Shown here one piece after another: positions 56,529-64,000 of a stretch of 64,000 nt of DNA. Each line of letters starts with the position of its first letter. The stretch's first letter is position 1. This DNA is from Rhodococcus sp. KRD162 (GTDB lineage: Bacteria; Actinomycetota; Actinomycetes; Mycobacteriales; Mycobacteriaceae), in assembly GCF_017168335.1 (NCBI RefSeq), contig NZ_JABFAU010000014.1:43780-107779 (forward strand), given 5' to 3'. Both the position numbers and the translations under genes were made by a program. The notes beneath the pieces were generated by a model. It was not told the DNA's origin. It worked only from the letters and a program-made list of their open reading frames with translations, and did not search any database.

Positions 56529-57518
56529 TTGAGTACCCCCAAGGTTCACGATCTCATCATCGTCGGTTCGGGACCGGCCGGATACACCGCCGGTGTCTAC
56601 GCGGCCCGCGCCGAACTCGAACCGATCCTGTTCGAGGGAACGCAGTTCGGCGGTGCGCTCATGACGACGACCGAGGTCGAGAACTTCCCCGGGTTCCGCG
56701 AGGGCATCATGGGCCCGGATCTGATGGAACAGATGCGCGAGCAGGCCGCACGCTTCGGTGCCGACATTCGCACCGAGGACGTCGAAGAACTCGACCTCAC
56801 CGGCCCGATCAAGACCGTCTCGGCGGGCGGCGAAACGTACCAGGCGCGCGCGATCATCCTCGCGATGGGCGCAGCCGCTCGCTACCTGTCCGTTCCGGGT
56901 GAGGAGAAGTTGCTCGGCCGCGGCGTCAGCGCCTGTGCCACCTGCGACGGTTTCTTCTTCCGCGACCAGGACATCGCCGTCATCGGCGGCGGCGACTCGG
57001 CGATGGAGGAGGCGACGTTCCTCACTCGATTCGCTCGTAGTGTCACGATCGTGCACCGCCGCAGTGAGTTCCGCGCCTCGCGCATCATGCTCGAGCGCGC
57101 CAAGAGCAACGACAAGATCCGATTCCTCACCGACACCAAGGTGCTCGAGGTCCTGGGCGAGACGAGCGTCACCGGAATTTCGCTCGAGCACGCGGAGACC
57201 GGAGAGAAGTCGACCCTGGACGTGACCGGAATGTTCGTCGCGATCGGGCACGATCCCCGCAGCGAACTGGTCAAGGGCCAGGTCGAACTCGACGACGCCG
57301 GTTACGTCAAAGTCTCTTCGCCGACCGCGGCCACCTCGATCGAGGGCGTTTTCGCGGCGGGCGACCTCGTCGATCACGTGTATCAGCAGGCCATCACCGC
57401 TGCCGGTACGGGTTGTACCGCCTCGATCGACGCGGAGCGTTGGCTGGCCGAGCAGGGCGACATCACCACCAACACGCTCGCCAACGCCGACCGACCGGTC
57501 GACGCCGTCACCGCCTGA
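56529..57518 (+). CDS. trxB: Thioredoxin reductase
   Basis: A 329-residue NADPH-dependent flavoprotein disulfide reductase. FAD motif [17 protein letters not shown] (about 14-30), redox pair in [15 protein letters not shown] (about 136-150), NADPH motif [15 protein letters not shown], and C-terminal [20 protein letters not shown]. The start is TTG 56529, with GGAAGG 8 bases upstream and homologue-like [14 protein letters not shown]. It reduces the thioredoxin encoded 47 bp downstream. Confidence 0.95.
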   Translation: MSTPKVHDLIIVGSGPAGYTAGVYAARAELEPILFEGTQFGGALMTTTEVENFPGFREGIMGPDLMEQMREQAARFGADIRTEDVEELDLTGPIKTVSAGGETYQARAIILAMGAAARYLSVPGEEKLLGRGVSACATCDGFFFRDQDIAVIGGGDSAMEEATFLTRFARSVTIVHRRSEFRASRIMLERAKSNDKIRFLTDTKVLEVLGETSVTGISLEHAETGEKSTLDVTGMFVAIGHDPRSELVKGQVELDDAGYVKVSSPTAATSIEGVFAAGDLVDHVYQQAITAAGTGCTASIDAERWLAEQGDITTNTLANADRPVDAVTA

Positions 57519-57565
57519 TCAAGTCCGCATTTCACATCCAGTTTTCATACCTCGAGGAGATAGAC

Positions 57566-57898
57566 ATGTCCGACGACAAGAGCACAGTCACCATCACCGA
57601 TGCATCGTTCGTCGATGATGTATTGACCAGCGAAAAGCCCGTCTTGGTCGACTTCTGGGCAACCTGGTGCGGCCCGTGCAAGATGGTTGCTCCGGTTCTC
57701 GAGGAGATTGCTGCCGAGCACAAGGACAAGCTCACCATCGCCAAGCTCGACATCGACGCCAACCCGCAGGCCGCACGTGACTTCAAGGTCATGTCCATTC
57801 CGACGCTCATCCTGTTCCAGGGTGGCAAGCCGGTGAAGCAGATCGTGGGCGCCAAGGGCAAGGCCGCGCTGCTCAAGGACCTCGAAGGCGTTATCTGA
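57566..57898 (+). CDS. trxA: Thioredoxin
   Basis: A 110-residue thioredoxin with WCGPC active site (Cys35, Cys38), the cis-proline SIPTLILFQGG and the buried Asp region typical of the fold. GAGGAGA precedes ATG 57566. Cotranscribed with trxB. A perfect 10-bp-arm hairpin (57956-57984) follows. Confidence 0.96.
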   Translation: MSDDKSTVTITDASFVDDVLTSEKPVLVDFWATWCGPCKMVAPVLEEIAAEHKDKLTIAKLDIDANPQAARDFKVMSIPTLILFQGGKPVKQIVGAKGKAALLKDLEGVI

Positions 57899-57955
57899 TT
57901 CACTTCGCCAGCATGTGGATTGCAGCGGAAGGCAGTCTTTCTGCGACAATCATCT

Positions 57956-57984
57956 GATGTGCCGATGCTCAGCGTCGGCACATC
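57956..57984 (+). terminator. Hairpin after trxA
   Basis: GATGTGCCGA (57956-57965) and TCGGCACATC (57975-57984) are exact inverted complements with a 9-base loop, 57 bp after the trxA stop. No U-run follows. It separates trxBA from cwlM. Confidence 0.5.
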
Positions 57985-58035
57985 AGCCGCATCAACATGT
58001 GGTTTCAGTCGCAACGATGGAGAGGCGTGTCGAGG

Positions 58036-59229
58036 ATGCAGGAGCTCAGTCACGGCGATTCCGGTCCCGCCGTCGCCGAGGTTCGTGGCACGCTCTCGGC
58101 GCTCGGCTTTCTCCATGAAGCTGTGGTTCCCCCCGGCCCGATGGACGACGGTCACTGGACCGCCCCCGGTTCGGTCTTCGACGGTGCCCTCGGCGGGGCC
58201 GTCCGCGCCTTCCAGCAACACCGCGGTCTGTTGGTCGACGGGGTAGTCGGTCCGGCCACATATCGCGCATTGAAGGAAGCGTCGTACCACCTCGGTGCGA
58301 GAACCCTCATCTACCAGTTGTCGGCTCCGCTGTACGGAGACGATGTCGCGTCCTTGCAGACGCGACTTCAGGACCTCGGTTTCTACAGCGACCGTGTCGA
58401 CGGCTTCTTCGGTCCCCGGACTCACGAGGGCCTGTCCTCGTTCCAGCGTGAGATCGGACTCGCGCCGGATGGTATCTGCGGACCGGCCACGCTCCGTTCC
58501 CTCGATCTGCTCGGTACCCGCGTCACCGGCGGATCACCGCACGCCATGAGCGAAGAGGAACTCGTCCGCAAGTCCGGCCCGCAGCTGACCGGCAAGCGCA
58601 TCGTCATCGATCCCGATCTCGGCGGCGCCGACACCGGCCGCATCGTCGACGGTTCTCTGGGGCGAGTGTCCGAATCGGAGATCCTGTGGGACTTGGCGAG
58701 TCGCCTCGAAGGACGAATGGCTGCGACGGGAATGGAGACCTTCCTCTCGCGCGCCCGCGGCAGCAATCCCTCGGTAGCCGATCGAGCCGAGACGGCCAAT
58801 GCATGGGGTGCCGATCTGATGATCTCGTTGCGGTGCGCATCGAGTTCCAGCCCGGTTGCCAATGGTGTCGCGAGCTTCCACTTCGGAAATTCGCATGGTT
58901 CCACGTCCATGATCGGCCAGGTTCTCACCAGCTACGTGCAGCGTGAGATCGTCGCTCGCACACCGTTACTCGACTGCCGCAGTCATGGCCGAACCTGGGA
59001 TCTGTTGCGGCTGACCAACATGCCGACCATTCAGATCGATCTGGGATACCTCACCAACGAATCCGACGTCGAGGTGCTGAGCGATCCCCGGTACCGCGAC
59101 ATCATCGCCGAGGCAATCCTGATTGCCGTCAAGCGTCTGTACCTTCTGGGTCAGGACGACCAGCCGACCGGAACGTTCACCTTCGCCGAGTTGCTCGCCG
59201 AGGAACTCGCCGCCGCCGACCGTCCCTGA
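58036..59229 (+). CDS. cwlM: CwlM-like peptidoglycan regulator with degenerate amidase domain
   Basis: A 397-residue protein with two peptidoglycan_binding_1 domains (about 5-75 and 90-165) and an amidase_3 domain (about 190-380). There is no signal peptide. The amidase zinc motif DPGHGG appears as DPDLGGADTG, lacking the first His, and the later SLHAN motif is SLRCAS, lacking the second; Glu in SEILWDL remains. In Mycobacterium tuberculosis, CwlM is a cytoplasmic protein that activates MurA when phosphorylated rather than a hydrolase. ATG 58036 lies 10 bases after GGAGAGG. Confidence 0.9.
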   Translation: MQELSHGDSGPAVAEVRGTLSALGFLHEAVVPPGPMDDGHWTAPGSVFDGALGGAVRAFQQHRGLLVDGVVGPATYRALKEASYHLGARTLIYQLSAPLYGDDVASLQTRLQDLGFYSDRVDGFFGPRTHEGLSSFQREIGLAPDGICGPATLRSLDLLGTRVTGGSPHAMSEEELVRKSGPQLTGKRIVIDPDLGGADTGRIVDGSLGRVSESEILWDLASRLEGRMAATGMETFLSRARGSNPSVADRAETANAWGADLMISLRCASSSSPVANGVASFHFGNSHGSTSMIGQVLTSYVQREIVARTPLLDCRSHGRTWDLLRLTNMPTIQIDLGYLTNESDVEVLSDPRYRDIIAEAILIAVKRLYLLGQDDQPTGTFTFAELLAEELAAADRP

Positions 59230-59245
59230 ACCCGGACGATGTGAC

Positions 59246-59264
59246 CGCCCGCTCTCAGCGGGCG
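59246..59264. terminator. Hairpin between cwlM and GNAT gene
   Basis: CGCCCGCT (59246-59253) pairs with AGCGGGCG (59257-59264) around a 3-base loop, between convergent genes: 16 bp after the cwlM stop and immediately upstream of position 59255 where the GNAT stop lies, so it overlaps the end of that gene. Confidence 0.55.
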
Positions 59265-59926
59265 CCCACGGTGGATTTCTGTTCGATATCGACGACGGAA
59301 ATGCTGGCCGCGATGAGCAACTGCTCGAGCGCAGATTCGACGTCCTGTTTCCAACCGTGATCGCGATCGAGTTCGAGCCGCAGTCGCGGAAATCTCTGGT
59401 GGGGTGCAATCACTTCGAAGCCGACCTTTTCGAGGAAGTCCGCTTCGATCATGCAGGTCGACGCCGAGCATGTGAGATGGGCAGTGGCGTTCGGAACCGC
59501 CGGTGCCGCGTCGTCGGCATTGTGCCGAATGCCGAATGCTTCGAGCGCGCGAACTCCTCGATTGACGAGGTCACCCACGACCGCCTGAATCAGGGTGGCC
59601 GAGTGCACGTCGGGATTGTCTGCCGAATCGATCCGTAACTGCGTCAGCAGAACCGCGTCGTGACTGACGGGTGATGTGGGGAAGGTCGATGCCCGGGGGA
59701 CCGCACGTGGTGGGCAATAGAGCGCGCATCCGATCGTCTTGCCGTCGGCCGACAACAGCTGCCCACACGATCCCCACTCGAGCATGATGGTCGACAGCCA
59801 CACTTCGTTCTCGAATTCGAGATCGACCGAGGAACTGTCCGACGCCGGATCGAGTACCCAGAAGCTGCACCGCCGCGAATGCGCCGGCAAATGTTCGAAC
59901 GATCCGAGCGTCACACCGGTCACCAT
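59255..59926 (-). CDS. GNAT-like protein, Rv3916c-type
   Basis: A 223-residue protein conserved between cwlM and parB in Mycobacteriales (the position of Rv3916c). HLPAHSRRCSFWVLD near the N-terminus and LLTQLRIDSADNPDVHSATL followed by IQAVVGDLVNRGVRALEAFG suggest an acetyltransferase-like fold. I chose ATG 59926; an upstream extension to 60067 is possible. The C-terminal FLEKVGFEVIAPHQRFPRLR resembles GNAT ends. No substrate known. Confidence 0.7.
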   Translation of the reverse strand: MVTGVTLGSFEHLPAHSRRCSFWVLDPASDSSSVDLEFENEVWLSTIMLEWGSCGQLLSADGKTIGCALYCPPRAVPRASTFPTSPVSHDAVLLTQLRIDSADNPDVHSATLIQAVVGDLVNRGVRALEAFGIRHNADDAAPAVPNATAHLTCSASTCMIEADFLEKVGFEVIAPHQRFPRLRLELDRDHGWKQDVESALEQLLIAASISVVDIEQKSTVGAR

Positions 59927-60079
59927 CGCCGACACCGCGTACCTCTGCCTTCGTGCACTCGTTCCAACCCGAGAATTCTCCTTCGGAGCCGACACTCTCC
60001 TCGACAAGGATAGGTGACTCCGCGGCCCACTCCACCGGGCGGACCCGGTAGCCGAAATACAGTGCATAACAACATATTT

Positions 60080-60132
60080 CGACCGAAACTCGAACTTTCG
60101 CGACCAGCTACGTCACAGTGACGTTTCGGTCG
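60080..60132. terminator. Nested inverted repeats downstream of parB
   Basis: CGACCGAAAC (60080-60089) pairs exactly with GTTTCGGTCG (60123-60132); just inside the right arm ACGTCACAGTGACGT (60110-60124) is itself a 15-base palindrome. It lies 28 bp beyond the parB stop on the minus strand and upstream of the GNAT gene. It may terminate parAB or act as an operator for the GNAT gene. Confidence 0.45.
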
Positions 60133-60159
60133 CGTATGACTGGTCCTGAAAAATCGCGG

Positions 60160-61236
60160 CTACTTTTTCTTCTGTGCTTCCATCATCTCGACGATCCTCT
60201 CGAGGTCGTCCACCGACCCGAATTCGACGACGATCTTGCCTTTTCGCTTACCCAGACTGACGGTGACCCGTGTGTCGAAGGAATCCGAAAGCCGATCGGC
60301 GACGTCCTGGAGGCCCGGCATCTGAATCGGCTTACGCCGGGGTGCCGGTTCCGGGCTCTTGCCGTCTTCCCTGTTGATGAGAGTGACGGCTTCTTCCGTC
60401 GCGCGGACCGAGAGACCCTCGGCCACGATGCGTGCCGCCAAGGTTTCCTGGGCATCCGATCCGGCGTCCAACGACAGCAATGCGCGGGCGTGCCCGGCCG
60501 AGAGAACGCCTGCTGCCACTCGCCGTTGCACCGGAATCGGCAGTCTCAACAACCGGATCATGTTGGTGACGACCGGACGTGATCGACCGATTTTCGCCGC
60601 CAACTCCTCGTGCGTGACGTCGAATTCCTCGAGCAGCTGCTGATACGCGGCTGCTTCTTCGAGCGGATTGAGCTGTACCCGATGAATGTTCTCGAGCAAT
60701 GCATCGCGCAGCATTGCGTCGTCTGCCGTCTCGCGGACGATCGCCGGGATCGATTCGAGGCCCGCTTCCTGGCTCGCGCGCCACCGACGCTCACCCATGA
60801 CGAGCTGATATTTCGCGTCTCCGGCGGCTGCCGAACCCGACACCAGGCGAACGACAATGGGCTGCATGAGCCCGAATTCGCGGATCGAGTGCACCAATTC
60901 GCCGAGCGATTCATCATCGAAGACGTGTCGCGGCTGCTTGGGATTGGCTTCGATTCGGTCCGGTGCGATCTCGCGGTACACGGCACCGACAGGGGAGAGG
61001 TCCTCACCGCTGAGCACCGGTGGGGTCGGCGTAGGTGCCGTCGCGGTCTCGGTGGTGTCGTCCGCCGAGGCACTCTGCTTGGACTTGGTGGAGGTGTCCG
61101 GTCGATCCGGTGCGTGGCGGTCGGCACCGATGATCACGTCCGCGGCAGCGTTGCCCAGACGCGGACCGGCATCGGGGCCGGTAGGGATGAGCGAGGCCAG
61201 ACCACGACCGAGGCCACCTTTGCGCGTTTGACTCAT
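60160..61236 (-). CDS. parB: Chromosome partitioning protein ParB
   Basis: A 358-residue ParB. The arginine-rich CTPase motif is GERRWRAS (about 148-155), followed by [20 protein letters not shown] (about 184-203) and the [23 protein letters not shown] (about 208-227) that reads parS. The C-terminal dimerisation part ends [19 protein letters not shown]. It loads on the parS sites listed here, slides as a CTP clamp and is segregated by ParA. Its ATG lies 4 bp after the parA stop. Confidence 0.97.
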   Translation of the reverse strand: MSQTRKGGLGRGLASLIPTGPDAGPRLGNAAADVIIGADRHAPDRPDTSTKSKQSASADDTTETATAPTPTPPVLSGEDLSPVGAVYREIAPDRIEANPKQPRHVFDDESLGELVHSIREFGLMQPIVVRLVSGSAAAGDAKYQLVMGERRWRASQEAGLESIPAIVRETADDAMLRDALLENIHRVQLNPLEEAAAYQQLLEEFDVTHEELAAKIGRSRPVVTNMIRLLRLPIPVQRRVAAGVLSAGHARALLSLDAGSDAQETLAARIVAEGLSVRATEEAVTLINREDGKSPEPAPRRKPIQMPGLQDVADRLSDSFDTRVTVSLGKRKGKIVVEFGSVDDLERIVEMMEAQKKK

Positions 61237-61240
61237 CTGG

Positions 61241-62251
61241 TTACTTCTTTCGTGCTTGTTCGATGCCGGCCGAGCGGGCGGCCATTTCGCGTCCCGCGTC
61301 CAAGTAACTCATGGCACCTCGTGAACCGGGGTCGTAATCGAGCACCGTCATGCCGTAGCCGGGTGCCTCGGAGACCTTGACGCTCCGCGGTATGACGGCC
61401 CGCAGGACGGCATCGCCGAAGTGCTTGCGGACCTCTTCCGCTACCTGATCCGCCAATTTCGTACGACCGTCGTACATCGTCAGGATCACCGTGGACACGT
61501 GCAGTTCGGGATTCAAATGGGACTGCACCAGCTCGATATTGCGGAGCAGCTGACCCACACCTTCGAGGGCGTAGTACTCGCACTGAATCGGAATCAGCAC
61601 CTCGGTCGCAGCGACGAGTGCGTTGACCGTCAGCAGACCGAGCGAGGGTGGGCAGTCGATGAGGATGAAATCTGCGTCGATTCCTGCGAGCTCCTCGACC
61701 GACAACGCCGTCTTGAGGCGCCCTTCGCGAGCGACCATCGACACCAGTTCGATCTCGGCCCCGGCAAGATCGATGGTTGCCGGGATGCAGTACAGGCGCT
61801 CGCTGTGTGGGCTCTGCTGCACCGCGTCCTTGGCGCTCACTTCACCGATGAGGACCTCGTAGCTCGACGGCACACCGGAGTGATGCTCGACGCCCAGAGC
61901 GGTGCTGGCGTTGCCCTGCGGGTCCAGATCGACCACCAGGACCGTCAGTCCTTGGAGCGCCAGAGCGGCAGCCAGGTTCACAGCGGTGGTGGTCTTGCCG
62001 ACCCCACCCTTCTGATTGGCGATCGTCAGCATTCGTCGTTTCGCCGGCTTGGGGAGCGATACAGATCCGGGATGCAGAACCTGACTGGCCCGATGGGCGG
62101 CGGCACCGATCGGAGTGTCGTTCGGTGAGATCGCGTTGGTGTACTCGAACCCGGAACTCGACTTCACCTCCGAACCGCCTTCGGACGAACTCGTAGTGTT
62201 CTGCTTGGATGCTGTTTCACGTGAAACAGCGGGATCGGACCCACCCGACAT
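61241..62251 (-). CDS. parA: Chromosome partitioning ATPase ParA (Soj)
   Basis: A 336-residue Walker-type ATPase. The deviant Walker A is [20 protein letters not shown] (about 73-92), and Walker B is [12 protein letters not shown]. An N-terminal extension of about 65 residues precedes the ATPase; within it, residues SRET are encoded by a perfect parS site (62213-62228) 23 bp into the gene. It drives origin segregation together with ParB. Operon parA-parB, minus strand. Confidence 0.97.
   Translation of the reverse strand: MSGGSDPAVSRETASKQNTTSSSEGGSEVKSSSGFEYTNAISPNDTPIGAAAHRASQVLHPGSVSLPKPAKRRMLTIANQKGGVGKTTTAVNLAAALALQGLTVLVVDLDPQGNASTALGVEHHSGVPSSYEVLIGEVSAKDAVQQSPHSERLYCIPATIDLAGAEIELVSMVAREGRLKTALSVEELAGIDADFILIDCPPSLGLLTVNALVAATEVLIPIQCEYYALEGVGQLLRNIELVQSHLNPELHVSTVILTMYDGRTKLADQVAEEVRKHFGDAVLRAVIPRSVKVSEAPGYGMTVLDYDPGSRGAMSYLDAGREMAARSAGIEQARKK
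62213..62228. promoter_or_regulatory. parS site 1 (perfect)
   Basis: TGTTTCACGTGAAACA, the exact 16-base ParB recognition palindrome, located inside the 5' coding region of parA. Confidence 0.95.
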
Positions 62252-62333
62252 ATGTGCTCCTTAGTGCGGAACTGACTGTGTTCAATACGGTCGATAGGAA
62301 CGAGCGCGGGATGTGCGGACCCACGATCGATAT

Positions 62334-63011
62334 TCAATGACGACTCAGTCTCCGCGGCTGACGCACCGCTCTGACGACGATGGTGGGAGTGGGCAACAGG
62401 CCCACTCCGCACTCCACTACCTCCAGCTTGCCAGCACCCATCCGAGTCAGGGAAGCCCGGTCTCGTTCGATCTCTTCTCCGGCGCTCGATCCCTTCAGAG
62501 CCAACATCCGCCCGTTCTCGTGAACGAGAGGAAGTGACCACTTGGCAAGCTTCTCCAACGGTGCCACGGCTCTCGACGTGACGACGTCTGCACCGCCTGC
62601 TTCCTTCTTGACCCCCGGTTGTTCGGCGCGGCCGCGAACGACCAACACGTCCAGATCATGCTCGTCGATGAACTCGGCGAGATACACCGTCCGGCGAAGA
62701 AGCGGCTCGACGAGCGTCACGCGCAGATCGGGTCGGGCAATCGCCAACGGGATCCCGGGCAACCCCGCACCGCTTCCGATATCCACCACGGTCTCACCTT
62801 CGTCGATGAGCTCACCGATCGCGGCACAGTTGAGGATGTGACGCTCCCACAATCGTGGGACCTCACGCGGTCCGATGAGTCCCCGCTCGACACCAGCTGT
62901 CGCGAGCGAGTCGTGATATCTCCGCGCCAACTCGAGCCGATCCCCGAAAACCTGCTCCGCGACGGCCATCAGCTGGTTGCTATCCGAGGGTTCTTGTTCC
63001 ACGTGAAACAT
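62334..63011 (-). CDS. rsmG: 16S rRNA (guanine527-N7)-methyltransferase RsmG (GidB)
   Basis: A 225-residue SAM-dependent methyltransferase. The SAM motif is [17 protein letters not shown] (about 74-90), with [16 protein letters not shown] before it and [20 protein letters not shown] after. The ATG at 63011 begins MFHVEQEP, whose codons overlap a parS site (62995-63010). It methylates G527 of 16S rRNA; loss gives low-level streptomycin resistance. It lies 82 bp before parA, the usual order towards the origin. Confidence 0.95.
   Translation of the reverse strand: MFHVEQEPSDSNQLMAVAEQVFGDRLELARRYHDSLATAGVERGLIGPREVPRLWERHILNCAAIGELIDEGETVVDIGSGAGLPGIPLAIARPDLRVTLVEPLLRRTVYLAEFIDEHDLDVLVVRGRAEQPGVKKEAGGADVVTSRAVAPLEKLAKWSLPLVHENGRMLALKGSSAGEEIERDRASLTRMGAGKLEVVECGVGLLPTPTIVVRAVRQPRRLSRH
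62995..63010. promoter_or_regulatory. parS site 2 (one mismatch)
   Basis: TGTTCCACGTGAAACA differs from the consensus at one position. It coincides with the first codons of rsmG. Confidence 0.9.
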
Positions 63012-63343
63012 CTTCCCGTGCCCAGACTCGGATCGCCAAACGACATCGCTGTAACACCGGCGCGCCGTCTCATTTCTTCCGCCGAACGGCGATGCCGGTG
63101 CACCAGAGAGTCCACGACGGATGACCGGTTCGGTCGGCCGGCGACGCGACCGGTCCTCGTACGCAATCAGCCACTCGCGCTCGAATAGACACAGAGTCGG
63201 CACCGCCGGGCAACGAGATTCCGACCAACGGGAATCCAACCAACCGACCATCCATCACAAGGGGTCGAGCCGCCACCCAGATCCAACGCGCGCACGATCG
63301 GGCACGACCCACAGTCGGTCATATGGTTCGGGGACCCGGCACA

Positions 63344-63359
63344 TGTTTCACGTGAAACC
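63344..63359. promoter_or_regulatory. parS site 3
   Basis: TGTTTCACGTGAAACC, one mismatch at the last base, in non-coding DNA. Confidence 0.92.
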
Positions 63360-63705
63360 GAACGACGCGATCCTCGACACGGATCGACGCCGGCGGTCCG
63401 AACCCGGGGACGACAACGCATCTCTGGGACACCGATTAATCGGCGTCCGTCCGACGCGAACCAGTCGACGGGGGAGCGGTTACCGAAGACGCCGTTACCC
63501 TGTCTCGTGCCAGTGTTCTGATCGCCGCTCCACTCGCCATTCACTCGGTGTCGAGCGTCGCTCTGTCGATCGCTTCTGCAACTCTGCATCGGCTACGGGC
63601 TCGATTGGACGGCCACCGGTCTGTTGCCGGTCCGCGCACAACTCCGCATCCTCTGTCTCCGAACGGCCCGCCCATGTCGCGTTGGAGCCGGACCGTCCCG
63701 GTCAA

Positions 63706-63721
63706 CGTTTCACGTGAAACT
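63706..63721. promoter_or_regulatory. parS site 4
   Basis: CGTTTCACGTGAAACT; the inner 14 bases GTTTCACGTGAAAC are exact, the outer pair is changed. Confidence 0.9.
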
Positions 63722-63856
63722 TGGCGGACCGGGAAAGTCATGTCGCCCGGCTGCTAAACCGACTCGCCGTAGATCGCTGTCCGCCGGGGAGAACCGAGGT
63801 CCTGCGGTCACGAAATCGCAGCCGATTGATCCGATCACCACCCCACGGCGGAACAC

Positions 63857-63872
63857 CGTTTCACGTGAAACC
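63857..63872. promoter_or_regulatory. parS site 5
   Basis: CGTTTCACGTGAAACC; again the inner 14 bases are exact. Only 135 bases from site 4. Confidence 0.9.
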
Positions 63873-64000
63873 GACGTCCACCGGAGAGCACCAGAAGTCG
63901 ACACGCGTCCACGGTCGACAGGTGCCGGTCGAAAGGAACCAAGCCGAACAGGAACCAGCCGATGAAGGTGCTGTCGAACCGGGCGGGGGTCGAACCGGGC

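Larger units (their letters stand above)
63012..64000. other. About 1 kb apparently non-coding origin-proximal region with three parS sites
   Basis: No frame in this stretch has a credible start, ribosome site or family resemblance. Short minus-strand frames contain SRET-like strings only because they read through parS. A jag (R3H/KH) gene normally precedes rsmG; it is not present here and presumably lies left of the origin beyond 64000. The last 30 bases hold a short direct repeat of GTCGAACCGGGC. The region probably also carries the rsmG-parA-parB promoter. Confidence 0.6.

Noticed and set aside
63167..63904. Minus-strand frames containing VSRET, like the ParA N-terminus
   Set aside because: The shared string only arises from translating parS sites; no start signals or other conservation.

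Overview
The window is high-GC chromosomal DNA from an actinomycete of the Mycobacteriales, most likely Rhodococcus or a close Nocardiaceae relative. The right-hand part carries the conserved origin-flanking block murJ - sigM - anti-sigma - trxB - trxA - cwlM - GNAT - parB - parA - rsmG, with five ParB-binding parS sites. dnaA/rpmH/yidC should lie just beyond base 64000. The left-hand 45 kb is accessory: catabolic operons, regulators, mobile-element relics and decayed genes.

Left to right: (1) 1-6.5 kb, a glutamine/N-methylglutamate-type nitrogen cluster: class II amidotransferase (cut by the window edge), type III glutamine synthetase, FAD oxidoreductase, HutD-like protein, ammonium transporter, and an XRE-cupin regulator facing an SDR gene across a perfect 13-bp dyad. 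(2) 6.7-8.5 kb, a tyrosine recombinase gene broken by an IS481-type transposase remnant whose tail holds three tandem copies of one small domain. (3) 9-15.5 kb, a six-gene catabolic operon (MHS-type transporter, nitrilase-family amidase, DUF2848 protein, HpaB-type monooxygenase, cupin, flavin reductase) divergent from a GntR regulator, followed by decayed DNA. (4) 16.3-21.6 kb, a small LuxR-type regulator and an unusual trio: tandem-TetR regulator, P-loop NTPase, PaaK/LuxE-like adenylating enzyme. (5) 21.6-34 kb, a long minus-strand run for nucleobase use: PucR regulator (divergent), two isopenicillin-N-synthase-type dioxygenases, VanB-type ferredoxin, VOC protein, uracil/xanthine permease, dihydropyrimidinase, F420-type LLM flavoprotein, N-carbamoyl hydrolase and class III aminotransferase, then a sulfite-oxidase-like molybdoenzyme with a cytochrome b. 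One of the two dioxygenases has lost canonical iron- and 2-oxoglutarate-binding residues.

(6) 34-46 kb, mostly housekeeping and membrane genes: leuS, SdpI-like and DUF1648 proteins, an SBF-type transporter, gadB with an in-frame stop before its catalytic lysine, yqgE, a TetR/epimerase/MFS unit with two clear operators, and a secreted DUF4185 protein. (7) 46-64 kb, the origin-proximal block: CCA-adding enzyme, NUDIX hydrolase, DUF6049 membrane protein, murJ with a pseudokinase tail, sigM and its presumed anti-sigma factor, thioredoxin system, cwlM (degenerate amidase), parB, parA, rsmG, and about 1 kb of apparently non-coding DNA holding three of the five parS sites.

The best candidates for undescribed biology are the nucleobase operon with its degenerate dioxygenase partner, the TetR-NTPase-adenylating-enzyme trio, and the HpaB/DUF2848/amidase operon.
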